From Streptomyces bikiniensis (GTDB lineage Bacteria; Actinomycetota; Actinomycetes; Streptomycetales; Streptomycetaceae), in contig JNWL01000018.1 of NCBI GenBank assembly GCA_000716465.1, positions 90,877 to 154,876 on the forward strand: a DNA stretch of 64,000 bases, in the 5' to 3' direction. Both the position numbers and the translations under genes were made by a program. Numbering within the stretch: position 1 is the stretch's first letter; each line of letters opens with the position of its first letter. The notes below the pieces were generated by a model. That model did no database searches. It was not told the origin of the DNA and saw only the letters and a program-made list of their open reading frames with translations. Positions 43,589 through 52,989 of the stretch are shown in pieces.

Positions 43589-44827
43589 CTAGCGGGACGC
43601 GGGGGACACAGGGGATACGGGGAGCGAGGGGAGTACGGGGGTGTAGACGGCGGCGTTGCGGGCGCTCTCCTCCACCGCCGCCAGGACCCGCTGGACCTGG
43701 AGGCCTTCGGCGAAGGAGGGCGCGGGGGCGGTGCCGGTCGCGACGGCGTGGACCAGGTCGCGGGCCTGGTGGGCGAAGGTGTGCTCGTAGCCGAGCGCGT
43801 GGCCGGGCGGCCACCAGCCCTCCAGGTAGGGGTGGCCGGGCTCGGTGACGAGGATGCGGCGGAAGCCGGCCGTGACGGCGGGCTCGGTGTGGTCGTGGAA
43901 GGACAGTTCGTTGAGCCGTTCCAGGTCGAAGGCGAGCGAGCCGTGCTCCCCGTTGATCTCCAGGCGCAGCGCGTTCTTGCGGCCGGCGGCCATCCGGGTC
44001 GCCTCGAAGGAGGCGAGCGCCCCGGAGGCGAGCCGCCCGGTGAACAGGGCCGCGTCGTCGACCGTGACCCGCCCGTGGGCACCGCGGGCCGGCCCCGGGG
44101 AGAGGCCCGCGGCGGCCCCTGCGAGCAGCGGGCGCTCCCGTACGAAGGTCTCGGTGAGCGCCGACACCCCGACCAGCGGCTCCCCCGCCAGGTACTGGGC
44201 GAGGTCGACGGCGTGCGCCCCCAGGTCCCCGAGCGCCCCCGATCCCGCGTGCTCGCGCTCCAGGCGCCAGGTCAGCGGGAAGTCCGGGTCGACCAGCCAG
44301 TCCTGGAGGTAGGTGACGCGGACGTGCCGCAGGGCGCCGAGTCGGCCCCCGGCGACGAGCCCCCGGGCGTACGCGAGGGCCGGCACCCGGCGGTAGTTGA
44401 AGCCGACCATGGCGATCCGGCCCCGGGCTCCGGCGGCCTCGGCGGCGGCCGTCATCGCCTCGGCCTCGGCCACCGAGTTGGCGAGCGGCTTCTCGCACAG
44501 CACGTGCTTGCCGGCCTCCAGGGCGGCGATCGCGATCTCCGCGTGGCTGTCGCCCGGGGTGCAGATGTCGACGAGGTCGACGTCGTCGCGGGCGATCAGG
44601 GCGCGCCAGTCGGTCTCGGCGGCGGCCCAGCCGTGCCGGCGGGCGGCGGTCCGTACGGCGTCGGCGTCGCGGCCGGCGACGGCGGCGAGGACGGGCCGCA
44701 GCGGCAGGTCGAAGACGCGGCCCGCGGTGCGCCAGCCCTGGGAGTGGGCGGCGCCCATGAACGCGTACCCGACCATGCCGATGCCGAGGGCCGGCGGTGC
44801 GGTCCCGCTCTCCGTGACCCGTTCCAT
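43589..44827 (-). CDS. Gfo/Idh/MocA-family oxidoreductase
   Basis: 412 aa. The NAD(P)-binding loop is GIGMVGYAFMGAAHSQGW, followed by DDVDLVDICTPGDSHAEIAIAALEAGKHVLCEKPLA with the catalytic Lys of EKP. The C-terminal substrate domain includes GSGALGDLGAHAVDLAQYLAGEP, with the conserved Asp and His. It oxidises a hydroxyl of a sugar or inositol, often at C3. It lies between the ABC transporter and the TIM-barrel protein in one operon. GGAGG is 7 nt before the ATG. Confidence 0.92.
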   Translation of the reverse strand: MERVTESGTAPPALGIGMVGYAFMGAAHSQGWRTAGRVFDLPLRPVLAAVAGRDADAVRTAARRHGWAAAETDWRALIARDDVDLVDICTPGDSHAEIAIAALEAGKHVLCEKPLANSVAEAEAMTAAAEAAGARGRIAMVGFNYRRVPALAYARGLVAGGRLGALRHVRVTYLQDWLVDPDFPLTWRLEREHAGSGALGDLGAHAVDLAQYLAGEPLVGVSALTETFVRERPLLAGAAAGLSPGPARGAHGRVTVDDAALFTGRLASGALASFEATRMAAGRKNALRLEINGEHGSLAFDLERLNELSFHDHTEPAVTAGFRRILVTEPGHPYLEGWWPPGHALGYEHTFAHQARDLVHAVATGTAPAPSFAEGLQVQRVLAAVEESARNAAVYTPVLPSLPVSPVSPASR

Positions 44828-44894
44828 GCGGTTCCTCCCTCTCGTGGTGTGCGCTGCGGGTGCTTCGGTGCCGGTCGGGCCGGTACCGGCGGGG

Positions 44895-45935
44895 TCAGTG
44901 GAAGCCGGTGGGCAGGTACTCGTCGACGTTCTCCTTGGTGACGACGGCCGAGTAGAGGGTGAGCGAGGCGGGGACCTCCAGTTCGGACAGGCCGCCGATC
45001 CCCTTCTTCCGGCCGAGGGCGCGGGCGAGGTCGACCGCGGAGGCGGCCATGGTCGGCGGGTAGAGGACGGTGGCCTTGAGGACCCCGTCGTCGGCCTTGA
45101 TGGCGTCCATGGCGGACCTGGCCCCGGCGCCGCCGACCATGAGGAAGTCCTTGCGGCCGGCCTGGGCGATGGCGCGGAGCGCGCCGACGCCCTGGTCGTC
45201 GTCGTGGTTCCAGAGGGCGTCGAACCTCTGCTGGGCCTGGAGCAGTTGGGCCATCCTGGCCTGGCCGGACTCGACGGTGAAGTCGGCGGCCTGGCGGGCG
45301 ACCTTGCGGATGTTGGGGTAGTTCCTCAGGGCGTCGTCGAAGCCCTGGGTGCGCTGCTTGGTGAGTTCCAGGCTGTCCATGCCGGCGAGTTCGACGACGG
45401 TGGCGTCCGGCTTGTCCTTGAGCCTCTCGCCGATGAAGCGGCCGGCGTTGAGGCCCATGCCGTAGTTGTCGCCGCCGATCCAGCAGCGGTAGGCCTGCGG
45501 GGAGGCGAAGATCCGGTCGAGGTTGACGACGGGGATGCCGGCCCGCATGGCCTGGAGGCCGACCTGGGTGAGGGCCTTGCCGTCGGCGGGGAGGACGACG
45601 AGGACGTCGACCTTCTTGTTGATGAGGGTCTGGACCTGGCCGATCTGGGCGGCGGTGTCGTTGGAGCCCTCGGTGATCTCCAGGGTGACGTCGGAGTACG
45701 CCGCGGCGCGCCGCTTCGCGTTCTCGTTGATGGCGTTGAGCCAGCCGTGGTCGGCCTGCGGGCCTGCGAAGCCGATGGTCACGGGGGTGCCGGGCTCATC
45801 GCCGGCGGGGGCGGCGCTCCCGGCGGGGGCCTGGCCCTGGCCCTGGGGTTCGTTGCCGGTGCAGGCGGTGAGCAGGGCGCCGGCGGAGACGGCGGCGCCG
45901 CCGAGGAGGAGGTGTCTGCGGCTGGTCGCGGGCAT
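44895..45935 (-). CDS. Sugar ABC transporter substrate-binding lipoprotein (RbsB type)
   Basis: 346 aa. The N-terminus combines a Tat-like motif (SRRHLLLGG) with a lipobox (ALLTAC), so it is exported folded and lipid-anchored. The periplasmic-binding fold is of the ribose/galactose class: TIGFAGPQADHGWLNAINENAKRRAAAY, NKKVDVLVVLPADGKALTQVG, IPVVNLDRIF and ALWNHDDDQGVGALRAIAQ. The ligand is a monosaccharide or polyol that cannot be named from sequence. It is followed by the dehydrogenase and isomerase genes. Confidence 0.92.
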   Translation of the reverse strand: MPATSRRHLLLGGAAVSAGALLTACTGNEPQGQGQAPAGSAAPAGDEPGTPVTIGFAGPQADHGWLNAINENAKRRAAAYSDVTLEITEGSNDTAAQIGQVQTLINKKVDVLVVLPADGKALTQVGLQAMRAGIPVVNLDRIFASPQAYRCWIGGDNYGMGLNAGRFIGERLKDKPDATVVELAGMDSLELTKQRTQGFDDALRNYPNIRKVARQAADFTVESGQARMAQLLQAQQRFDALWNHDDDQGVGALRAIAQAGRKDFLMVGGAGARSAMDAIKADDGVLKATVLYPPTMAASAVDLARALGRKKGIGGLSELEVPASLTLYSAVVTKENVDEYLPTGFH

Positions 45936-45976
45936 GGCGGTGGATCCCTTCGGGTGCGGTTCTCCGGACGGGGTTC

Positions 45977-46975
45977 TCAGTGGGGGTCGCGGGCGGTGCG
46001 GTGCTGGACCAGGACGGCGGCGACGATGATCGCGCCCTTGGCGATCTGCTGGACGTCGCTCTGGAGGTTGTTGAGGGCGAAGAGGTTGGTGATCGTGGTG
46101 AAGACGAGGACGCCGAGGACGGAGCCGGCAATGGTGCCCCGGCCGCCGCTGAGGAGGGTGCCGCCGATGATGGCGGCGGCGATGGCGTCGAGCTCGTACA
46201 GGTTGCCGTTGGTGTTCTGGCCGGAGCCGGAGAGCACGATCAGGAGGAAGGCGGCGATGCCGCAGCACAGTCCGGAGAGCAGGTGGAGCAGCAGACGCTG
46301 GCGGCGCACGTCGATGCCGGCGAGCCGGGCGGCCTCGGGATTGCCGCCGACGGCGACGGTGCGGCGGCCGAAGGTGGTGCGGTTGAGCAGCAGCCAGCCG
46401 GCGGCGGTGACGGCCGCGAAGACGAGGACGAGCGGCGGGACGCCGAGGACGTAGGAGTCGGGCAGGCCCAGGTCGAGGACGGACGGGACGGTGACGATCT
46501 GGGTCCTGCCCTCGGTGATCTGGAGGGCGAGTCCGCGGGCGGAGGCGAGCATCGCGAGGGTGGCGATGAAGGGGACCACCCCGCCGTACGCGACGAGGAG
46601 GCCGTTCACCAGGCCGCAGCCGAGGCCGACGACCACCGCCGTGAAGAGGATGCCGGCGAAGCCGAACTCCTGGGTGGCGAGGGTGGTGGCCCAGACGGAG
46701 GCGAGGGCGACGACCGCGCCGACGGAGAGGTCGATGCCGCCGCCGGTGATGACGAAGGTCATGCCGACGGTGACGACGCCGATGACGGAGGCCTGGGTCA
46801 GGACGAGTTGCAGGTTGGAGGCGGCCAGGAACTCGGCGGGCCGGGTGAGGCCGCCGACGAGGACCAGGGCGGCGAGCACGCCGAGCAGGGACAGGTTGCG
46901 GACGTCGGGCCGGAGGCCGAGCGCCGGCCGGCGCCCTTCCCGGGGCGGCGTGTCGGCGGGGGTGGTGAGCGTCAT
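45977..46975 (-). CDS. Sugar ABC transporter permease (RbsC type)
   Basis: 332 aa with 8-10 membrane helices. The RbsC signatures are MTFVITGGGIDLSVGAVVALASV near residue 75 and the EAA-like YELDAIAAAIIGGTLLSGGRGTI near residue 250. It forms the membrane channel of the importer. Its ATG overlaps the stop of the ATPase gene as ATGA (46975-46972), and it is 41 bp before the binding-protein gene. Confidence 0.94.
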   Translation of the reverse strand: MTLTTPADTPPREGRRPALGLRPDVRNLSLLGVLAALVLVGGLTRPAEFLAASNLQLVLTQASVIGVVTVGMTFVITGGGIDLSVGAVVALASVWATTLATQEFGFAGILFTAVVVGLGCGLVNGLLVAYGGVVPFIATLAMLASARGLALQITEGRTQIVTVPSVLDLGLPDSYVLGVPPLVLVFAAVTAAGWLLLNRTTFGRRTVAVGGNPEAARLAGIDVRRQRLLLHLLSGLCCGIAAFLLIVLSGSGQNTNGNLYELDAIAAAIIGGTLLSGGRGTIAGSVLGVLVFTTITNLFALNNLQSDVQQIAKGAIIVAAVLVQHRTARDPH

Positions 46976-48513
46976 GCCGCCGGGCTCCCTTCCATCACGA
47001 GATCGAGTACGCGGTGTTCGTCGAGGTCGCGGGCGGGCGCCTCGTGGACGACCCGGCCCTCGCGCAGGACCAGGACGCGATCGGCGAGGCCGAGGACCTC
47101 GGGCACCTCGCTGGAGACCAGGAGGACGGCGAGGCCTTCGTCGGCGAGGCGGCGGACGACGGCGTAGAGCTCGGCGCGGGCGCCGACGTCGACGCCCCGG
47201 GTGGGTTCGTCGAGGAGGAGGACGCGGCAGCCGCGGAGCAGCCAGCGGGCGAGGACGGCCTTCTGCTGGTTGCCGCCGGAGAGGGTGCGGACGGGGGCCT
47301 CGGGGTGGTCGGGGCGGAGGGAGAGCTCCCGGGTGGCGGTCCGGGCGGCGGCGCGTTCGGCGGCGCGGTCGATCCAGCCGGCGCGGGAGAAGCGGCCGAG
47401 GGAGGAGACGGAGACGTTGCGGGTGACGGATTCGAGGAGGAGCAGGCCCTGGGCCTTGCGCTCCTCGGGGGCGAGGCCGATGCCGGCGCGGACGGCGGCC
47501 GGGACGCTGCCGGGGCGCAGGGGGCGCCCGTCGACGAGGACCCGGCCGGCGGTGGGCCTGCGCGCGCCGTAGACGGTCTCCAGGATCTCGGAGCGGCCGG
47601 AGCCGACGAGTCCGGCGAGACCGACGATCTCGCCGGGGCGCAGTGCGAGGTCGAACGCCTCGAACTCGCCGTGCCGGGCCAGGCCTCGGACGGTGAGGAC
47701 GGGCTCGGGGACGGGTTCGGCACCGGAGGCGCGGTCATGGGGGTCGGGACGGTCCGGGAAGGCGTACGGGACGTCCCGGCCGGTCATCAGGGCGACGACC
47801 TCGCGGGTGGGGGTGGTGGCGGCGGGCAGTCCGCGGGCGACGGCCCGGCCGTCCTTGAGGACGGTGACGCGGTCGCCGATCCGGCGGATCTCCTCCAGGC
47901 GGTGGGATATGTAGAGGACGGCGACCCCGTCGGCGGTGAGGTCGGCGACGATCCGGAAGAGGTTGTCGACCTCGTCGGGGTCGAGGGCGGCGGAGGGCTC
48001 GTCCATGACGATGAGGCGGACGTCGTGGGAGAGCGCGCGGGCCATGGAGACGATCTGCCGCTGGGCGGCGGAGAGTCCGCCGACGCGCCGGGCGGGGTCG
48101 ATCTCGGGGTGGCCGAGGCGTTCCAGGAGGGCGGCGGTGGCGGTCCGCGCGGCCCGGGCGCGGACGAACCCGGCGGTGGCGGGCTCGTGTCCGAGGTACG
48201 CGTTCTCCGCGACGGAGAGCCCTTCGACCAGGTCGAGCTCCTGGTGGATGGTGGCGATGCCGAGGCGTACGGCTCCGCTCGGGGAGCGGAGCCGTACGGG
48301 CTCGCCGTTCCAGACGACGCGGCCGCCGTCGGGCTGGTGGGCGCCGGCGAGGACCTTGATGAGGGTGGACTTCCCGGCGCCGTTCTGGCCGAGGAGGCAG
48401 TGGACCTCGCCGGGCGCGACCTCCAGGTCGACGCCGTCGAGGGCGCGGACGCCGGGGAACGACTTGGTGATGCCGGACATGGTGAGCAGGGGCGGGCGGG
48501 GGTCTGGGGCCAT
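46972..48513 (-). CDS. Sugar ABC transporter ATP-binding protein (RbsA type)
   Basis: 513 aa with two ATPase domains in tandem. Domain 1 is canonical: Walker A LLGQNGAGKST, signature LSAAQRQ, Walker B LIVMDEPSAAL. Domain 2 has the degenerate P-loop GLVGSGRSE, signature LSGGNQQK and VLLLDEPTRGVD, the usual RbsA asymmetry. It energises sugar uptake. It is the first gene of the operon; three 10-bp direct repeats lie upstream at 48671-48700. Confidence 0.94.
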   Translation of the reverse strand: MAPDPRPPLLTMSGITKSFPGVRALDGVDLEVAPGEVHCLLGQNGAGKSTLIKVLAGAHQPDGGRVVWNGEPVRLRSPSGAVRLGIATIHQELDLVEGLSVAENAYLGHEPATAGFVRARAARTATAALLERLGHPEIDPARRVGGLSAAQRQIVSMARALSHDVRLIVMDEPSAALDPDEVDNLFRIVADLTADGVAVLYISHRLEEIRRIGDRVTVLKDGRAVARGLPAATTPTREVVALMTGRDVPYAFPDRPDPHDRASGAEPVPEPVLTVRGLARHGEFEAFDLALRPGEIVGLAGLVGSGRSEILETVYGARRPTAGRVLVDGRPLRPGSVPAAVRAGIGLAPEERKAQGLLLLESVTRNVSVSSLGRFSRAGWIDRAAERAAARTATRELSLRPDHPEAPVRTLSGGNQQKAVLARWLLRGCRVLLLDEPTRGVDVGARAELYAVVRRLADEGLAVLLVSSEVPEVLGLADRVLVLREGRVVHEAPARDLDEHRVLDLVMEGSPAA

Positions 48514-48670
48514 GGCGGAGTTCCCCTCGGCGGATGCGGGCGGACGCGGGGCGAGCGGGTGAGCGGGGTGGGCGTACGGGTGGGTGCGGGCGTACGGGCG
48601 GGTGCGGCCCCGGCGGGCGGAACGGCAGGACGCGGGCCGCGGCGCGGGGCCGTGCGGGAGGCAGGACGAG

Positions 48671-48700
48671 TCGGGTCGGTTCGGGTCGGTTCGGGTCGGT
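48671..48700. repeat. Three exact 10-bp direct repeats upstream of the sugar operon
   Basis: TCGGGTCGGT occurs three times without spacing, about one helical turn each. It is 158 bp before the ATPase start, between it and the ROK gene. The 266-bp gap holds nothing else recognisable. Confidence 0.7.
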
Positions 48701-48779
48701 TCGTAAAGACGTACAGGCGTACGAGTGGGGCGGGCGGGCGCCCTTCGTTGCGGCGTCGTGGCGGCGCGGGGCCCTGGTG

Positions 48780-49970
48780 TTATGCCGGGGAGAAGAGGTG
48801 GTCGCTGATGAGGCGGGCCGCGCCGGTCACGCCGGCGGTCTGGCCGAGTTCGCCGAGGACGATGGGGAGGTTGCCGGTGGCCAGGGGCAGGGACTGCCGG
48901 TAGACCTGGGTGCGGACACTAGCGAGGAGGTTGTGGCCGAGGCCGGTGACGCCGCCCCCGATCACCACCAGACCGGGGTTGAAGAAGCTGACGAGTCCGG
49001 CGATGACCTGCCCGACCCGCCGGCCGCCCTCGCGGATGAGGGCGAGCGAGGTGGCGTCGCCCGCGGCGGCGGCCGCCGCGACGTCGACGGCGGTGAGGCG
49101 CCCGGCCGCCGCGAGCCGGGCGGCCAGTTCCTCGGACCGGCCGTCGCGCGCCGCGTCCTCCGCGTCGCGGGCGAGGGCGGCGCCGCCGAAGTGGGCCTCC
49201 AGGCAGCCGTGGTTGCCGCAGGCGCAGGGGCGCCCGTCCGGCTCGACCCGGATGTGCCCGATGTCGCCGGCACTGCCCGTGGCCCCCCGGTGGACCCGGC
49301 CGCCGACGACGATGCCGCAGCCGATGCCGGTGCCGATCTTGACGCAGAGGAAGTCGTCGACGGAGCGGGCGACTCCGGCGTGCCGCTCCCCCATGGCCAT
49401 GAGGTTCACGTCGTTGTCGACCATGACGGGACAGCCGAGTTCCTGGCTGAGCGCCTCCCGTACGGGGAAGCCGTCCCAGCCGGGCATGATCGGCGGCGCG
49501 ACGGGGACGCCCTCGGGGAAGCGGACCGGTCCGGGGACGCCGACGCCGGCACCGTCGAAGCCCTCCGCGAGGCCCGTGGAGCGGAGCTTCGCCGCCATCG
49601 ACAGGGCCTGTTCGAAGACGGCGACGGGCCCTTCGCGGACGTCCATGGGGTGGTTGAGGTGTCCCAGGACCTCCAACTCGGCGTTGGTGACGGCGACGTC
49701 GATCGAGGTGGCGCCGATGTCGATGCCGAGGAAGCGGAGCCCGGGCGCGAGGCGGACGTTGTGGGACCGGCGGCCGCCGCGGGAAGCGGCGAGTCCGTCG
49801 GCGACGACGAGCCCGGTCTCCAGGAGCCGGTCGACCTCGACGGCGAGCCTGGAGCGCGAGAGGTCGATCCGGTCGCCCAACTGGGCCCGGGAACTGGGGC
49901 CTTCGTCGCGCAGCAGCCGGAGGAGGCGTGCCTGGTGCCGGTTGGCGGGTCGTGCCGTCATGCGTCTCAC
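48780..49970 (-). CDS. ROK-family transcriptional repressor
   Basis: 396 aa. An N-terminal MarR-like winged helix (RLLRDEGPSSRAQLGDRIDLSRSRLAVEVDRLLETG) precedes the ROK kinase-like domain with FLGIDIGATSID, VGVPGPV, and the zinc motif GHIRVEPDGRPCACGNHGCLEAH. Such proteins repress sugar genes and release DNA when they bind the sugar. The linked ABC operon is the obvious target. GTG 49970 has GGAGG 5 nt upstream; ATG 49961 is the alternative. An inverted repeat overlaps its promoter. Confidence 0.92.
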   Translation of the reverse strand: MRRMTARPANRHQARLLRLLRDEGPSSRAQLGDRIDLSRSRLAVEVDRLLETGLVVADGLAASRGGRRSHNVRLAPGLRFLGIDIGATSIDVAVTNAELEVLGHLNHPMDVREGPVAVFEQALSMAAKLRSTGLAEGFDGAGVGVPGPVRFPEGVPVAPPIMPGWDGFPVREALSQELGCPVMVDNDVNLMAMGERHAGVARSVDDFLCVKIGTGIGCGIVVGGRVHRGATGSAGDIGHIRVEPDGRPCACGNHGCLEAHFGGAALARDAEDAARDGRSEELAARLAAAGRLTAVDVAAAAAAGDATSLALIREGGRRVGQVIAGLVSFFNPGLVVIGGGVTGLGHNLLASVRTQVYRQSLPLATGNLPIVLGELGQTAGVTGAARLISDHLFSPA

Positions 49971-50063
49971 GCGCTCCTCCCCTCTCCCCCGTGCTCTTCC
50001 GCACGCGGTGTCGCCGGGTTCTCCGTCGGCTTCCGGGGGAACGTAGCAGCGGCCCGGTGGGGT

Positions 50064-50101
50064 GGGAAGAAGTCGTGCGCGAATCCGTCCGACTTTTTCC
50101 C
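50064..50101. promoter_or_regulatory. Inverted repeat at the ROK promoter (candidate autoregulatory site)
   Basis: 12-bp arms (GGGAAGAAGTCG and CGACTTTTTCCC, 11 of 12 paired) with 14 bp between. A minus-strand -10 box TACGTT (50045-50040) lies just downstream, so the arm near 50066 overlaps the -35 position. Confidence 0.5.
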
Positions 50102-50142
50102 GAGACAGGACAAAGAGGGGGCGCACACGGGGAGGAGCGGGG

Positions 50143-50799
50143 TCAGCGGACCTCGGTCAGGCGGGCCGAGACCACCACGTTGCCCTCGTAGCCGCCCTCC
50201 TCCGTGTACGTGCCGCCGCAGGTGATCAGGCGCAGTTCGGGCCGGCCGGAGTCGGCGTAGACCCGCCGGGCGGGGAAGCCCTCCTTGGGGACGACCTCGA
50301 CCCCGTACACCGTGAAGACGGCGGTCCGCCCGTCGCGGCGCGCGATCTCGACGCGGCTGCCCCGGTGCACGGCGCCGAGGCCGTAGAAGACTGCCGGGCC
50401 GGCCGGGGTGTCGACGTGGCCGACGACGACGGCGGTGCCGCGCTCGCCGGGGGTGACCGCACCGGTGAACCAGCCCGCGAGCCGGTCGTCCTCCGGCGGC
50501 GGGGCCTCGATCCAGCCGTCGGCGTCGAGTCCGACCGGCGTGACGGGCGCGTCGACGCGGGCGGCCGGGACGCGGACCCGGGACGGGGGCGAGGCGGGCA
50601 GCGGGGCGGGGGCGGACCCGGGGGCGAGGAGGGCCGCGTCGGCGCGGGCGGCGCCGGGGGCGGCCGCGGCGAGGGGCTGCGGCGGTCCGGCCGCCCGCAG
50701 CTCCTCCGTACCGCCGCGCACGAGGTGCACCCCCACGAGGAGGACGACGGCGACGGCGCCCCAGGCGCCGTGCCGTCCCGTGCTGTCCGCTCGCCCCAC
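50143..50799 (-). CDS. Class F-type sortase
   Basis: 218 aa. A short cytoplasmic N-terminus is followed by one membrane helix (residues 12-27) and an Ala/Pro linker. The sortase barrel carries His in VVVGHVDTPAG, Cys in LRLITCGG and the late Arg in NVVVSARL. Sortases join cell-surface proteins to peptidoglycan or to each other. The TCGG context and actinobacterial origin point to class F. The next gene on the strand encodes a surface protein that could be its partner, although no LPXTG is visible. Confidence 0.88.
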   Translation of the reverse strand: MGRADSTGRHGAWGAVAVVLLVGVHLVRGGTEELRAAGPPQPLAAAAPGAARADAALLAPGSAPAPLPASPPSRVRVPAARVDAPVTPVGLDADGWIEAPPPEDDRLAGWFTGAVTPGERGTAVVVGHVDTPAGPAVFYGLGAVHRGSRVEIARRDGRTAVFTVYGVEVVPKEGFPARRVYADSGRPELRLITCGGTYTEEGGYEGNVVVSARLTEVR

Positions 50800-50921
50800 G
50801 TCCGTTCTCCTCCACGGCCACCGGGTGGCCGCGCGGTCTCGTGCTCGTATGGCGCCCCTCCGTCCCGGTCCTCGTCACACCGGGGCGGAGGGGCCGTTTC
50901 GGGTTCTCCCCGGCCCGGCCG

Positions 50922-51638
50922 TCAGAGACGGCCGTCGGCGGTGCGGCGGCGGGTCAGGACGACGGCGGAGCCGAGGGCGCCGACGATGAGCAGGACGCCC
51001 GTCACCACCTCGGCCGTGCCGAGCCCGTCGGCCTCCGTGCCGGAGGCGGCGGTTCCGTAACCCGCCTTCACGCCCTTCTGGGCGCCGGTGGGAGTGTCCG
51101 GCCGGGTGCCGGTGGCGTGCTCGCCGCCGATGCCGCCGGTGGTCCCGGTGTCCCCGGTTCCGGTGTCCCCGGTTCCGGTGTCCCCGATGCCGGCGGAGTG
51201 CTCCGTCTCCGGGACGTCGCCGGGGCCGACGGGGTGCTCCGTCTCCCCGAGGCCGCCGAGGTCGCCGGTGGCCTCGTGCTCCCGGGCACCGCCTTCGGTG
51301 ACCGTCAGGCTGGTGGTGCCGCGTTCGCCCGCGCAGTCGAAGGTGATCTCGTACCGGGCGCCGGGCTCGGCGTCGGGGTCCACGGTCGCGGTGCCGGGGC
51401 GGCCCTCTTCGAGGGTCACGGCGTCGAACACACCGGAGGTCGCCGTCACGGACGGCACCTCGCAGCCCTCGGACGTGAGGGTGACGGTGCCGCCAGGGGC
51501 GACCGTCGCCGGGGTGGCGGAGAAGCCGAACGACGTGACGGCGCCCTCGTCCTCGGCCGCGAGGGCCGCCGGGCCCGCCGTCGTCACGGCGGCGGCGCCG
51601 AGCAGGGCGGCGGAGACGGCGACGCGTATCGCACGCAT
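50922..51638 (-). CDS. Secreted surface protein with C-terminal membrane anchor, beside the sortase
   Basis: 238 aa, not assigned to a family. It has a signal peptide (VAVSAALLGAAAVTTAGPAALA), an Ig-like domain with one Cys pair (TLTSEGCEVPSV and EITFDCAGERGT), a Gly/Thr/Glu-rich stalk with GDTGT repeats, a C-terminal membrane helix (VVTGVLLIVGALGSAVVL) and a basic tail (RRRTADGRL). The layout is that of a sortase substrate but no LPXTG-type motif is visible before the helix. It lies 122 bp upstream of the sortase gene on the same strand. Confidence 0.7.
   Translation of the reverse strand: MRAIRVAVSAALLGAAAVTTAGPAALAAEDEGAVTSFGFSATPATVAPGGTVTLTSEGCEVPSVTATSGVFDAVTLEEGRPGTATVDPDAEPGARYEITFDCAGERGTTSLTVTEGGAREHEATGDLGGLGETEHPVGPGDVPETEHSAGIGDTGTGDTGTGDTGTTGGIGGEHATGTRPDTPTGAQKGVKAGYGTAASGTEADGLGTAEVVTGVLLIVGALGSAVVLTRRRTADGRL
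51145..51189. repeat. Three 15-bp tandem repeats in the surface-protein stalk
   Basis: CCGGTGTCCCCGGTT occurs twice exactly and once with two changes. The period keeps frame and encodes GDTGT repeats. Confidence 0.8.
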
Positions 51639-51836
51639 GGCGTTCCTCCGATCGCGCGAGGGCCCGGGCGGGGAGCGGTTCCGCCGCCGGAGGGGACGAC
51701 CCTCACCGCGTTCGAAGCTAGGTCCGCACCCGGCGCGCCGCCACCGGGCTCCGCCGAACGGGGCACGGGCCCCGAGAGCCCCGGGGCAGCCGTCACGGCC
51801 GTGCGCCGGTGCCGTGCGCCCCGGCCGGAGGGTCCC

Positions 51837-52799
51837 CTACGGGACCCGGATCACCTGACCGGCGTACGAGAGGTTGCCGCCGAAGCCGAAGAGCAGGACC
51901 GGGGCGCCGGAGGGCAGCTCGCCGCGCTCGACCAGCTTGGCCAGGGCCAGCGGGATCGAGGCGGCGGAGGTGTTGCCGGAGTCGACGACGTCGCGGGCCA
52001 CGACCGCGTTGACGGCGCCGATCTTCGTGGCGAGCGGCTCGATGATGCGCAGGTTGGCCTGGTGGAGGACCACGCCCGCGAGCTCCTCGGGAGTGACGCC
52101 GGAGCGCTCGCAGGCCTGGCGGGCGAGAGCGGGGAGCTGCTGGGTCGCCCAGCGGTAGACGCTCTGGCCCTCCTGGGCGAAGCGGGGCGGGGTGCCCTCG
52201 ATGCGAACGGCGTGGCCCATCTCGGGGACCGAGCCCCACAGGACGGGGCCGATGCCCCCGGCGGCCCCGGCCTCGGCGTCCCCCTCCTCGACGGCCTCGA
52301 CGATGGCGGCGCCCGCGCCGTCGCCGACGAGGACGCAGGTGGTGCGGTCCGTCCAGTCGGTCACGTCGGTCATCTTGTCGGCGCCGATCACCAGGACGCG
52401 GCGGGCCCCGCCGGCCCGGACGGCGTGGTCGGCGGTGGCCAGGGCGTGGGTGAAGCCGGCGCAGACCACGTTGAGGTCGAGGGTGGCGGGCGAGGTCATG
52501 CCGAGGCGGGCGGCGACGCGGGCGGCCGTGTTCGGGGAGCGGTCGATCGCGGTGGAGGTGGCGACGAGGACCATGTCGACGTCGTCGGGAACGAGGCCGG
52601 CGGCGGCCAGGGCCTTGCCGGCGGCGTGCGCGGCGAGCTCGTCCACGGGCTCGTCGGGGCCGGCGACGTGCCGGGTGCGGATGCCGACCCGGCTGGTGAT
52701 CCACGCGTCGTCGGTGTCGACGAGTGCGGCGAGGTCGTGGTTGGTCAGCACCTTGGCGGGCTGGTAGTGCCCGAGCGCGGCAATGCGAGTGCCCGTCAT
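51837..52799 (-). CDS. 3-oxoacyl-ACP synthase III (FabH-like), stand-alone
   Basis: 320 aa. The Cys-His-Asn triad is in LDLNVVCAGFTHAL, LHQANLRI and DSGNTSAAS. It condenses an acyl-CoA starter with malonyl-ACP. No other fatty-acid or polyketide gene is next to it, so it may be a secondary FabH that supplies starters or acts in a small-molecule pathway. AGGGGGA lies 9 nt before the ATG at 52799. Confidence 0.9.
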   Translation of the reverse strand: MTGTRIAALGHYQPAKVLTNHDLAALVDTDDAWITSRVGIRTRHVAGPDEPVDELAAHAAGKALAAAGLVPDDVDMVLVATSTAIDRSPNTAARVAARLGMTSPATLDLNVVCAGFTHALATADHAVRAGGARRVLVIGADKMTDVTDWTDRTTCVLVGDGAGAAIVEAVEEGDAEAGAAGGIGPVLWGSVPEMGHAVRIEGTPPRFAQEGQSVYRWATQQLPALARQACERSGVTPEELAGVVLHQANLRIIEPLATKIGAVNAVVARDVVDSGNTSAASIPLALAKLVERGELPSGAPVLLFGFGGNLSYAGQVIRVP

Positions 52800-52989
52800 G
52801 CTCAGGGTCCCCCTAGGTGGTTCGTTCGTCCGGCAGGACCACCCAGTCTCGCCAGCGACTGATGGGTAACCAGTGACGTAAACCACCAACATTCACCCGT
52901 ACCGCTTGGCCGACCGCGACAAGGGCCGTGGGGGGCACGGGCGCCGTCCGGGTCCGTGCCCCGCGGGTTCCGCACGGGCCGTGCGGGGC

